In this document: piece after piece, positions 1 to 11,381 of the stretch | Position numbering within the stretch: the first letter of the stretch is position 1 | Layout: the number at the start of each line of letters is the position of its first letter | Origin: Rhizoclosmatium globosum | Lineage: Eukaryota > Chytridiomycota > Chytridiomycetes > Chytridiales > Chytriomycetaceae | Length of the DNA stretch: 64,000 nt | Direction: 5' to 3' | Assembly: GCA_002104985.1 (NCBI GenBank) | Contig: MCGO01000010.1 | Coordinates: 310,001 to 374,000, forward strand | Program-made: the position numbers and the translations under genes | The notes under the pieces: generated by a model | What the model was told of the DNA's origin: nothing | The model's input: the letters and a program-made list of their open reading frames with translations, nothing else | Databases searched by the model: none

Positions 1-1150
1 TTTTATCTGTCGTGTTGGTATACACCAAAGGAATTGACACTCAGGGCTGGAATTTTCCTTGCGGCAGCCACGGTGGCAGGCGCATTTGGAGGTTAGGTTC
101 CATATTTGCTGGTTGCAGGATTAACTCAACTCGAATTAGGCGTACTTGCTTATTTTTTAGCGCAGGTTAATCTTGGATTCATCTCAAGCTGGAGGGCGAT
201 TTTTTTATTTGAAGGGATTCCATCTGTCTTCAATTGTTTCCTGGTTCTATGGTTCCTCCCCAATTTTCCTCAGTCTGCAAGCTTCCTCAACGAAGCAGAG
301 AGAATTTTGGCTTTATCACGACTGGAGAAGGAGGGAATCCGGTTGGATGAGCCTGAATTTGATAAGAAACAGCTCATGAGTGCCTTTAAGGAGCCCATAG
401 TTTGCATCAGTACATTCATCTACTTAGGCGTTGTAACGAGCACGTATGGTTTCACATTCTTTTTGCCAAGTATTATCGCTAAGATGGGATATTCGGTGAG
501 CCTTATTTTGCAGCTTCGCTTTTCTGAATATGCTCCAGTCCCTTTCAGCTCAATTATTTTCATCCATTCCATACGTGATTGCTTGCACATTTGTTTGTAT
601 ACTATGCTATACCTCTTGTCGACTTCAAGATCGATCTGCTCACTTGATTAGCCTCTTGAGTTTACAAACGGTCGGATTCCTGGTCCTAGCATTCTATAGA
701 GATGAAAAAGCACAGCAATATGTATTGTTCTTCACTCTCTGTGTGATTGCGACGACTGTTTACGCGTGTGTCCCAATTTCAATTGCGTGGATGCTCAACA
801 ACACGAAAGGAGGGACGAAGAGTGCAGCTTCTGCTGCTATTATGGTCGGTATTCAAATATTTAAAATTTGAACTTTTTATATTAACCCTACATTGTTGAA
901 GATTGGGATAGGAAATCTGGGGGGCGTTTTAGGGCCCCAAGTCTGTAAGTGATTTCCTGTAAAATTCTGGCATTAACTTTTCATTCAAGATCAACCATCT
1001 GACGCAAGTTCACTATACCGGCATGGCCACATAATTATGGCTGGATTCACTGTTTGGGCCTTATTTTGGACAATTATGTTGCGATTGCATCTTTCGTGTC
1101 TCAACAAAGGATCTGGAAGGAATACACGCGATGCAATATATCAGCTTTGA
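1..1150 (+). CDS. Dal5-type MFS transporter, 5' end cut by window
   Basis: Plasma-membrane major facilitator of the fungal allantoate/anion:cation symporter (Dal5) family; the substrate cannot be read from sequence. The window opens in the middle of the protein at the family block ending in ...AGAFGG. An apparent stop at 94-96 lies inside an intron (92-139), and splicing joins AFGG to VLAYFLAQ as expected for the family. The following loop reads SSWRAIFLFEGIPS, matching the conserved W-R-x-I-F-x-x-E-G-I motif. A second intron at about 496-538 joins KMGYS to SLSAQLFSSIPY. Later introns lie near 846-900 and 948-990. The C-terminal helix ends ...DAIYQL with TGA at 1148-1150. The N-terminal helices are outside the window. 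Confidence 0.88.
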
Positions 1151-1448
1151 ATAAAAGTCTTGTTTATTGGTATTATATCACAATTCAACCTATGCTTGAG
1201 GTCTTGCGAAAACTTGCGCATTGTTTGATTATAGCTTGCATTCTAAGTGCATCTTAATGAAGGTCAGTAATGTGCTGTTTCAAGGTCTACCCACCTTCTT
1301 CGCGTTGCATATATACGGTAAGATTCGACGGAACCACTTGGATTGAGCGGTACTCATATGGCGTTTGTTTGTTAAATCCGATAGGATATGTCATCGGTTT
1401 TCTGTTAAAGAAAGATGGTGTATTGTAAATCTACGAGTAGAACCAGCG
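1151..1448. other. Convergent intergenic spacer
   Basis: Space between the 3' ends of the MFS transporter and the SANBR-like gene. I see only short open frames with no recognisable protein and no RNA gene. It presumably holds the two 3' UTRs and polyadenylation signals. Confidence 0.5.
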
Positions 1449-3249
1449 TCAGCCGGATTCATTACAGAACCGAGAACGTACCTCCTCATTCCAAGCACCC
1501 AGGATGCGAAAGCATCGAACATTGTTTATTGTTTGGATAGTATCTGGTGTTTCAGAATTGGATTCGAGGTTCAAACAGTGCGACATAGGAGGTGAAATAA
1601 GATCCATATGGCTTTCAAAGATATGAAACAATTTTGAAGACTTTACACTTTCATCGAGAACATGAGGGGTCATGCTGCAGCCCTGTTGGTGATGAGACAA
1701 ATATCGTTCTGAACCGGGTAGGACGAATACCTTTGAAGCTCTAAATGGATTGAATCGATACATGGCTTCTCCACAACAGAGATATTTTCCACGCTGAGTG
1801 TCTGAGCCAGTATCTGAACTGTTGACGCCATGTGGGTATACAACGTTTTCAATATGACGTCGACATTTAGGGTATTCCGAGAATGGAAAGCGCTTCTTGC
1901 AGGCGACACAATCGGCATGATAGACGAGCCCCCAGACTCTCCAAAGAACTCCTTTCCATCCAATACCTTCTGAAAGTAAGTCTACGATCCATTCATTAAA
2001 GTTGAAGTTTTCCAATCTCTCATGGGTTGAGTTAATTTCTCCACGAAAGTTAATTGCCAAGACTCCTTCATCGCATTTCAAGTTTGCTTCTTCGTGTTTT
2101 GGATAAATGGAATAACAGTGCTTGCATTTGCGAAATACAATTGGGAGTTCATCTTCTTCACCCATAATAGGCTGCGATATTTGAGACGGAGGCGACACAT
2201 AATGGGTTTTCGGCGTTATTGTTCTTTCAGGGCTTGATTTCATGACTGATTTGGGTTGAGTCAAAATCTCGGTGACTTTATGCATATGGAGTTTGCTGAT
2301 CAACTTATCCTTTGGATCCACTATCTCGTTCAACTCGGATAATGAAAAAAGTTTTGCAAGGCTAGGTTAGAATAAACGGATTGGTTGGGCGTTTCTCAGA
2401 CATCAGAAAATAAGGAAGCTCACCGAACCAAGAGACTCTTGCAAATGCAGTTCATATCAATGGGCACTAATTTAACATTAAATAAATCTGAAATATTTGT
2501 TCAGTACCTTTGATAATTTCGTTGATGTGATCATGAATGTATTCCAAACAAATGTCCTGCAAACTTGCCATCTGCAGAAAATTGGAAGATATCAGAATGC
2601 TTACAACAGAGCGAGGCTCTGGCAAAAGAAACTTAATTTGTTTCCGATGAAAGTGAAGTGCTAACCTAGTGCTGGCCGTTGACGCGTTATAAACATCATT
2701 AACCACTCAAAGACTTCAATATCACAATGCACATCAATATCAATCTGATTGGTTGTTGATGCTTTATCAGCGAGGTACGAAAAGAACTTCATCTCGCGTA
2801 ATAACAGGTATTGCTTGCAATAGAAATCCCTTTTCGCTGAGAATCGACTCAGCGTTTTCGTTACAACAGTACAAAGCTATTACCATTTCTATTTTCATCA
2901 TACACATGTATGACGACATCTTTTTTCTTGATATCAAGCTTTCCTGGCGAATTAGGGGTTATTGTTTCATCCCCATCAGTTGCAGCTTGATCTGGAGCCA
3001 ACGTCGTGCGAGGTGAATCACTATTTGGAGTTTGTGATGGATTGACTGAAGAAGTTGCTTTTTGAAATATCGACAGACGCGGGGAGTCTATTTTGCCTTA
3101 AAAAACAATTGAAGATGTATTCCCTACAAACCTGATCGTGAATATATAGGGGCAGGCTTTCCTTCTGGCGCCAATATTAAGCTCCTGAGGCCATCTATTC
3201 CTGACTGAGGTGGACGACGGATAGTTCCAGCCGACTTTGTTTTCATCAT
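1449..3249 (-). CDS. SANBR/KIAA1841-like BTB-domain protein
   Basis: Homologue of the animal SANT and BTB domain regulator of class-switch recombination (KIAA1841). I rebuilt six exons: 3132-3249, 2884-3096, 2666-2836, 2508-2618, 2424-2466 and 1449-2361. They sum to 1569 bases (522 codons plus stop) in one frame; introns are 35-62 bases. The start is ATG ATG AAA at 3249. The BTB/POZ fold begins around residue 95 (DVVIHVYDENRN, then REMKFFSYL, then DIDVHCDIEVFEWL) and continues with VVSILISSNFLQM. A Cys-rich half follows with KCKHCYSIY, a W-x-x-V-x-WRVWG block, CVACKKRF, CRRHIENVVYPHG and KYLCCGEAMYRFNPF, all in the order of the animal protein. A SANT domain was not recognised. In animals it binds chromatin regulators as a dimer; the fungal role is unknown. 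Its ATG lies 21 bases after the stop of the channel gene upstream. Confidence 0.86.
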
Positions 3250-3270
3250 CGTGACAATTATGGAAAGAAT

Positions 3271-6200
3271 TTATTCACTCTCATCTTCATTGTTTGCTTC
3301 ATTCCCCGGAATTATCAAATTGGGAACTTGAAGTTTCGCAACAGTAGATCGTCTAGCCTCTTCTTCAATTTTCACCTTTGCCATTCTTTCATTGTAAATA
3401 ATGTCGATTCGCATTCTCATGTCGTCGAACTCATTCAGAATACTCGTAAAATCTGGTCGCGTCAATCGATAAAGCATACATGATGACCCAGCCATAACTG
3501 TCGCAGTTCTCGGAATGTTGGCGATGAGTGCAAGTTCTATTTCATTTTCAGCAAAAACAAAAACGAACTTCACAGATCTCACCTCCAAAAAAGGCACCAT
3601 CTCCGAATGAAGCAACTTTTTTGAAGTTAACGATGATGTCCACCGTGCCACTGAAGATAAAATACTGTAGGTATTGTAAGAACAGACTAATTTCAGATGG
3701 TATGGTACCATTTCATGCCCTATTTCTCCTTGAGTAACAATAATATCGCCAGGGACAAAGTAACAAGCTGTTAGACTAGTTGCAATTCTACCCAAGAAAA
3801 GCTCGTCACGACCATCTCCAACTTCTCTTTTCAAGAATGAGACTTTTGAGATCAATTCGCGACAATTTTGTGCGGCAATTTCCATTCGAAGGGACTCGTT
3901 CATTTCGCTGAGGAGAGTTTTCTGAAGGATGGATACGTTATTGGAGGAGAAAGAAACTGCGGATACCTCTTCAAAAAATTTCCCTCTATACTTGATTTCA
4001 TAGTATTTTAGTACTTTTCGCCTTGTTGCTTCGGTTATATCTTTCCATTGCATGTACTCCTTCAATTCATCCATTTTTTGTTTGAAAAGTCGACCTGATG
4101 CATCCACGCCCATTGCGAACGAAGAAATAGTACCCACAATGCATGCGTACTGTATTAAGAAATAATTAGATTCAGTTTCATCAGCATCTCTCACCAGGCC
4201 AGCACCAAGCATAATGAACACCAGAACTACGAGCATTTCAAGTGTCGAAACAGGTCTATAACTCATTAAAATGATGTGTTAGAGAAATTTCTTACTTGTA
4301 TGCTAAAGGGAATGTGTTTCCCACGGCCTTCAAAATTGAATGCGAATTTAACAGATGTTTAATAAATATGGCTGATGCTCACAGTAAAAAGCGCCCAAGT
4401 ATATTGATCTCCTATGGTTTTATATTGTATCTGAGCGATTGCTGAATTGCTGAAACCTGAAAGCGATCCAATGAAGAACACAGAACATGCCTGCAAGTGT
4501 AGGAAGACAAAGAGGCAAAACATGAGCGGAAATATTCCTGAAAATGCCTGCCCAATTCCAAGAGTTTTTTCCATGCTTCTGCGTATTCCAATGAATTTTG
4601 GAGAATTCAGCATAATTGTGGGCAGACGTCTCAGATGCAAAAAGCGAAGAATCATCAAATATCCTGCAAATTCAAGTGGTAACATTTCAAAGGGAAATGA
4701 TGAGATTAAGTCAGTGACGAGGTAAGCTTTGACGTAGTTTTGTTGCCAATCTCGAAGTGTTGGGTTTTTAATACACTTCATAGCAGTATGTGATATTCGA
4801 AACGTGAACAACTCAATGATGCAGTCAAGAACGAAGAAAATTGTAAGAACAAGACTGTAGCTTGAAGATATTCGGATGCTAAATGCGATCTGGACGGGAA
4901 TTATCCAAATAACGCTGATTTCCAACACTTGAATTAGGTTAGATTTGATATAATTCATTAATAAAAATCTCACAGGCAATGATGAAGTCCCAGTTGACCG
5001 AAAACATAGAAAGTGGATTAAAACCAGTATTCCATATCGTTTCGCTTTCAACGATCTCACTTTCAATTAAAGATATTGAGTTGTCATCCTCAAGAACTGC
5101 GAGGGATCCTTTTTCAGTGTACGTTGCTGTTGTACCTACTTGTCGAATCACGCCAAGAATCGCCACGGATGCCCGTCTCGATAAAGATGATTTTGAGAAG
5201 CTTTCACCAGGCTCAAGATTATGGCTAGGTAATGCTTGAAAGTGTGGGACTTGAAGTGACTCTGAATTTTGAGTTTCTAAAACCCTTGAATCGCCATTTT
5301 CATAATTTTTTGATTCAATTTTAATCGGAACCGTTGTATGTATAGTAATCTTAGCCTCATTTGGGATTGACGTCTGGGAGGTCATGCTTGAACTGCTGAC
5401 TGCAACAGAACAGGAAGACGATGTTTCAAACTCTAATTCTCCTTCCATTGACGAATTTTTTTCACGAGAGCTCATTCTAAGCTCATTGGATAGTTCAGAT
5501 TGTTTTGCTGTATTCTTCATGGAAACGAAGTGCCTGTCAATAGATGAAACCACATTTTGGCTGGTTTTTGGTTCGAAGAAGTTTTCATTTTCAAGTCTCA
5601 AAGCAATCCCCCTATCTTGTTTTCCATATTTGATGTTGTCCAAAGAGCTTTTGTTTCTAATTTCCGATTTCTCAACAATTGATTGATAAGGAAAGGCCAA
5701 AAAACCGGCTGTATCGGGTTTCTCTTCGTTTGTAAACTGCTTGGAGCCATGTTTTACTTCTGAGGCATCCTCGATAGAAGCTGTTGAGCTTGGATTCTTT
5801 TGTTGGATTAGCTTTGAAGGGAATATCTTCGTTGTTTCATCTCTTGTTAAACTGAACGAAGTTGACTTCAAATCATGACTTTTGGAAAGTACGGAGTCAT
5901 TAGAATTTCTCCTTTTGTTTCCATTTGCATTGAAGTAATGACTTGATGGCTGTCGCACCAAGGAATCAATCATTCCTTGAACACGACTAGTGGGCTGTTT
6001 CGTACTGGATAATCTTAAGCTATCAGATTTGAGATGAGACGCCATAATTCCCTGTTTCATGGCGTCTTTCTTCGACAGATTTTTCCAATTTGGTTTGAGA
6101 GTATTTTCATCCAAGTCAACTGACGGCTCTGAAGCATCGATTGAGCAGGAGAAGTCCTGCCGCCAATCAGGTAGAACAGCATTATTGTGCTCCTCTTGTC

Positions 6201-6378
6201 CTATAGCTCCGTAATTTCTTTTAAAAGAGCCCAACGAAGTGTCCATCGATGGCTTTGCGTTTGAAATCAAGTCCGCAACTTGTTGCACCATTGGTTTCAA
6301 CAGAGACGCCTGCAACTCCAACGATGCTATCTTGAGTTGCAACTCTCCAAGTATCTGAGTCACTGAAGTACTGTGCAT
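3271..6378 (-). CDS. Cyclic-nucleotide-gated cation channel A (tandem copy)
   Basis: Plasma-membrane six-helix CNG/HCN-superfamily channel. The order is: a long polar N-terminus (about 450 residues) starting with a conserved amphipathic stretch (VTQILGELQLKIASLELQ), S1-S4 with a weak S4 (RFLHLRRLP), pore, C-linker, CNBD. The pore exon reads WALFT-AVGNTFPLAYKP. This aligns the filter with TIGET of animal CNGA channels, with Asn at the Glu position. The C-linker includes KYYEIKYRGKFFEE. The CNBD has FVPGDIIVTQGEIG, then FGDGAFFGELALIANIP and RTATV, with the phosphate-binding Arg followed by Thr. Introns of about 40-50 bases interrupt pore and CNBD; some keep the frame open (for example after FFEE and after GAGL), so raw translation inserts false residues. 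ATG at 6378 (MHSTSV) aligns with channel B; MTRF at 6399 is also possible. Confidence 0.93.
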
Positions 6379-6443
6379 CTTCCGTGTAAATCTGGTCAAT
6401 TTTATTCCCTTTTTTCAGAGACAAAAAATCCACCACTCAACCA

Positions 6444-9400
6444 TCAGCCATCAGCCGAATTCGAAATCTCATGGAAGTCCGCAGCTGGGGTAACTTCAGG
6501 AGATAAAGCTTTTCGCTCTTCTTCTTCAAGCTTAACCTTAGCCATTCTTTCATTATAAATAACATCAATACGTTTTCGCATATCTTCAAATTCGGCTAGA
6601 ATACTCATAAAGTCAGGTCGAGTCAAACGATAGAGCATGCAAGAAGAGGCGGCTTGAACACTAGCTGTTCTGGGAATATTAGCGATCAGGGCTAGCTCTA
6701 AGAATGTCGATTTGTGAGAACAATCCTCTTATTTCAAAAATACCTCCGAAGAATGCTCCATCTTTAAACTGGACAACGCGTTTTCCATTTACAACTATGT
6801 CCACACACCCATGCAAAATAAAGTACATCTCATAACCAATTTCTCCCTGGGTGATTATTACGTCACCGGGAACAAAGTAGCAAGCGGTCAAAGCAGTTGC
6901 AATTCTTCCAACGAAAAGTTCGTCTCGACCGTCTCCAACTTCTCTCCGTAAGAATCCAACTTTTTGAATCAATTGCCTACAGTTGTGTGCTGCTATTTCC
7001 ATTCGTAATGAGTCGTTCATCTCATTTAGAAGCGTCCCCTTATTCATTTATCTTGAATACAAGCTTCAAAACAATGAGTTGAAATATATACCTCTTCGAA
7101 AAACTTCCCTCTATACTTGATTTCATAATATTTAAGGACTTTCCTCCTTGTAGTGTCGCTCAGCTCTTTCCATCGCATATACTCTTTTAATTCATCCATC
7201 TTTTGTTTATATAGTCGACCTGATGCGTCTACACCCATGGCAAACGAAGAAATAGTACCGACAATGGATGCGTACTATGATATTTTTAGGGCGATTTGGG
7301 TGAGAAGACACTTACTAATCCAGCGCCAACAATGATGAATACGAGAACTACAAGCTGTTCTATTGTTGAAATCGGTCTATAAATTCTCTTGTCAATGTAC
7401 TACAACCTAGAATCGCAATCTCACTTATAACTCAAGGGAAACGTGTTTCCCACTGCCTGTGGACCAATGTCAATGTACGACAAAAAAACAAAAGCCTCAT
7501 GTAAAATACCGTAAACAAAGCCCAAGTGTATTGATCTCCTACTGACTTGAATTGGACTTGCGCAATTGCTGAATTACTGAAACCAGCAGCCGTTCCAACC
7601 CAAAATATGCAGATGCTTGGACATGCAAAAAGGCACACAGACAAAACATAAGCGGGAAAATTCCTGAAAAAGCTTGACCTATGCCGAGTGCCTTTTCTAA
7701 ACCTTTGCGCATGGAAATAAACTTTGGAGATGTTGCCATGATGTGAGGCAATTTGTAAACACGTATCAGTCTGACCAGATGAAGGTATTCCGCACCAGCG
7801 ACAGGAAGTAGTTCAAATGGAAATATTGTGATAGAATCTGCTATGAAATTCGTTGCAAAGTAGTGCGCCTGCCAATCTTTTAAGGTGGGCTCTTTGAACC
7901 TTGCCAGAGCTGGATGCTTTGCTCGTAAAGTAATACTTTCGAGTAACGTGTCGAACAAAAATACGATGGATAGTACCACGCTATATCCCTCGTGTATTCC
8001 AACACTGAATCCAAGCTCCAAGGGTATTAGCCATAGAGCACTTATGTAGAAAACTAGTATAAATCGAATAAGTAATTATTATTGCCGAGTATGGGGTAAT
8101 TACTGGCCATGAGGCAATCTCGCCAGACATTGAAGCTTGATAGTGGATTTAACCCTTTCAACCAAAACGATTCTGTCACCCTTTCAGGATTATCTGCCAC
8201 AACATCTGCAACATTAGTTGACTCTGAGGTCTTTTGGTCAATTGATGATGCTAAGGATCCTTTCTCGTTATATTTTGCTGTTGTTGTTACTTTAATGATT
8301 TCAGAATATACCGACTTTTTGTAAGATGCGGCTGAGAGACTAGTCTTTTGTTCGACTGACGGTCGAGACTGGGCCACTCAGATGCTTTAAGACGTTTATC
8401 GTCTATAGTATGACTTGGTGTTGTTGATAACAGGTCAGAGTCACCAACCCTTTCCTGACTCTTGGGAGCTCTCAAATTTGTGCTTGTCCCCGATTCTTCA
8501 ATATTAATTGAGATATCCTCAGAATATTGATTTTGAATAACGTGACTGTTGTTCATCTCACGGTGGGGTTTCTTCACAATTGGAATAAGAACCCAAACTG
8601 ACATTCATCGAGTTCGCGACGCTCGATCGTCTCGAGTAACTGCGTACCATTTCTTTTATATCATGAATTCCGACTTCATAGATTTTTGGTCCAGTTTCTA
8701 CCGTATCAAGGTTATTGAACATCATTCCAGTTGCTTACCATTCTTCCCCCGCCCGTCCGATTTCGATATTTTCAAATCTATATGTTTCTTAATTAATGCA
8801 TCACTTCCACGATATTCCGAAGGTTCTGGAGTCATTTGATTTAAAATTCCTTTACTGTTCTGTTTCGAGCCACTATCATCTGATGCACAATCATTCTTTT
8901 TGTAACTCGTTGACTTCCGCGTCGTCCTTTCATTGAAGTATAATTCTTCGAGGCCGTTCGAGCAAGACTATCATATTCTTTGCGTAACATAGTTTCATCA
9001 AGAGATATTGTTTGAGAAGGATTATACGCTGCTGACGAGTCTGATTCGTCTGAGGATTGACTTGTCACAGACAATCGTTGAGTTTCCTGTCGTTTTAGAG
9101 TTTCAATGGGATTCTTTTTTGGAGGTCCGTTTTCTGGTCTGAGTTTTGGAACTGGTGGCGATAAAATGTCTAGTTTCTTTGAACTATCTGAAAAAGCCGA
9201 TAGAAGTTTTCGACTTTCACTCAATAACCCTTTGTCTTTCTTAAACGAAGTTTTTGTCCTCCAGATAGAAATTCCCTTTTCCTTCTGCTCCGCCTCTTCA
9301 AATATTTTGTCGCGTTCGTCAGTGACTGGGACGATTTTTTCATCAGGTTTGGCAGGTCCATCTGGTTGTGGAACATAATTGAAAGCAAACGACTTCAGCC

Positions 9401-9668
9401 AATCATCTTGGTTCAACAACTTTGAGTCTTCGGCTTTAGGAGATTTCAAATCAGTGTCTTTAGAGATAGTTTTCTGCCTATCGATGACACTTGTGCGATT
9501 CTTCGTGTTTATGGTGACTGATCGGTTCACATCACTATCTGTTCGCGTCTGGCCAACAATATCAGCAACTTGTTGAGCTATAGGCTTCATCAAAGATATT
9601 TGCATATCTAACTGACTGATTTTGCGTTGCAGGTCCGCCACCAAGCGAACAACATTCTGGTCAGTCAT
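6444..9668 (-). CDS. Cyclic-nucleotide-gated cation channel B (tandem copy)
   Basis: Paralogue of channel A, ending about 65 bases before channel A begins. It starts MTDQNVVRLVADLQRKISQL, the same amphipathic N-terminal segment. A long, diverged polar region follows, then helices S1-S4 (S4: LVRLIRVYKLP). The pore is WALFT-AVGNTFPLSYKP, again with Asn in the filter. The C-linker (MGVDASGRLYKQKMDELKEY) and CNBD follow (FVPGDVIITQGEIGYEMYFI, then FKDGAFFGGIF in the exon track near 6760, and MLYRLTRPDF). Expected spliced introns include one right after WALFT and one after SYK, at the same sites as in channel A. The C-terminus ends ...ISNSADG. In the family, cGMP or cAMP binding to the CNBD opens a cation pore. 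The exon structure of the N-terminal 300 codons (8.3-8.85 kb) is uncertain. Confidence 0.91.
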
Positions 9669-9785
9669 TCTAAACGGAAAATCTCTTCAAGAGATCGCCA
9701 TTCTTCATCCATATTTAAAACTGTGCAACAAACGAAAAGAAAAGAAGAAAGAGCTGCTATAAGTGGATGAATTTCTGCTGGTCTC

Positions 9786-11287
9786 CTAAATTTCTTCGTC
9801 CTCATTCCCATCGCTGGTTCTTTCAGCTTGGACTCTTTCCAAGTTTTCAATGCTCATATCCACTTTCTCTTGGTCAGTAAGTTTCTTCTTCTCCTTCTTC
9901 GCATCACTGCTACCTGCTCCATTACCATCACCGCCCCAAACCATTGCACCACCCTCAATGGTCAGGCCTTTCCCAAAATTCACAACAACGCCATTTACTT
10001 CATCTTTCCCGATTTCGATGTCCTCATCTTCGCCACAGAGTAAGCTTTCCATTGAGACACTGGCGTCCAAATTCGCAACTTGGCGGCACATTGGACATTG
10101 AAACATATGATGAGTCTCCAACAGGTTTCTTATGCACTTGTAGTGATAGCAGTGGCTGCATGGACTGAGAAATAGAGCTTGAAAAGGACCAATCGCACAC
10201 AAACAAATACAACAATCAACGCTAGCTGAAGGCTGTTGCGAACTTGCCGTTGTAGAAGGCGTGTTGGAGCTGTATGGGTTCGTCGCATTCAAGAGAGATC
10301 GGAGAGCAGCACGGAATCGCGCAGGGTTTTCCTTTTTGCGCTGATGAACAGCGATGCTGGATGTCGTGATGACAATCTTCATCATGATGCACTTGTAAAT
10401 ATCTTCTTGACGGCCTTGGTAATCGATTCCGAGTTGGATCACGTCACCATCCTTCAAAGGGTATGGACGACTTAGCTTTCCAGATGGACTGAGTCGCATC
10501 TTATTGAGGAATGTGCCTGACGAGCTACCAGTGTCTTTTAAATAAACCTGGATAAATGTTTAGAAGGGCTCAGGTAATCACCAAAGGTTACCTGTCCATC
10601 CCGTAGCCACATCTCCGCATGACCACGGCTAACAACCTTACTTTTAAACCAAACGTGTTCAATTGTTTTTGTGGGAACTAAAGGCTGCTGTCCTCCAGGC
10701 TGTGCCAATAGAACTTCAACAGACGGTGATGTAACAGGTGATTCTGCAGTGGAGGTAGCAGCTCTTCCTCTAGTATCCATAATTGGTGTCAAAGGAGACA
10801 AACTAGTGCCATCATCATCAATTGGTTGGACTTCAGATGGATCCGTTTGTGGTGGTTCGATAATCATTGGTGTTGGTCCATTGTTGGATTCTGGCGTTGG
10901 TCCCGAGGCCAACACTGCTGCAATTGCAGCTGATTCTGGGGCATCTGCGCCGCGAACCTATCTCATCGATAAAGCGAGTCATATGAAGGAATAGTATTAT
11001 AGTAGGACAATGCCCCAAAAGTATGTTACCTGACGCCCAATCTTTAATACAGTTCCTTCATACAAATCTCTTCTCTCGGGATCAAATTGTGCCGGCGGCG
11101 TTGTTCGTGTGGCATCAGTGTGAGGAAGAAGGTGAATCGTCACTGAGTAATCGCTTGATTTGATTTTGATTAGGTTCAAGTTTCGACGCGTACACAGCTC
11201 TGTTACGACTCACCTGTATGGAGTCACATTAGCTGCAACGGACGTCAACGTAGTTCGGATTGTGTTCGTTGGAGACAGTATGGACAT
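9786..11287 (-). CDS. FHA-RING E3 ubiquitin ligase, Dma1/Dma2 type
   Basis: Checkpoint ubiquitin ligase of the fungal Dma1/Dma2 group (related to animal RNF8/CHFR), which couples phospho-Thr recognition to ubiquitination in spindle position and cytokinesis control. The start at 11287 (MSILSPTNT) is followed by a short intron (donor GTGAGTCG) that joins VTPY to SDYSVTIHLLPH. The FHA domain shows LKIGRQ, then VVSRGHAEMWL, then GTFLNKMRLS and YPLKDGDVIQLG. The RING shows CCICLCAIGPFQALFLSPC, then CYHYKCIRNLL and FQCPMCRQ, in the Dma arrangement. A Ser/Thr/Pro-rich linker of about 90 residues separates the N-terminal strand from the rest of the FHA domain, which is a long insertion. The tail is acidic and lysine-rich (KKEKKKLTDQEKVDM). 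Confidence 0.93.
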
Positions 11288-11381
11288 TTTTGTGTAATTA
11301 TACCCCGCCTTCCATTCTTCTGGAATACTACGCAACAATCATCAATCAGAACAATGGATTTTACTTTTAATCCAACGAAAA

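Noticed and set aside
94..96. In-frame stop in the MFS transporter suggesting a pseudogene
   Set aside because: It lies in a 48-base intron (92-139); splicing restores the conserved AFGG...LAYFLAQ...SSWRAIF block.
92..118. Possible ultra-short 27-base intron in the same gene
   Set aside because: The acceptor at 138-139 gives a better family match and an ordinary intron length.
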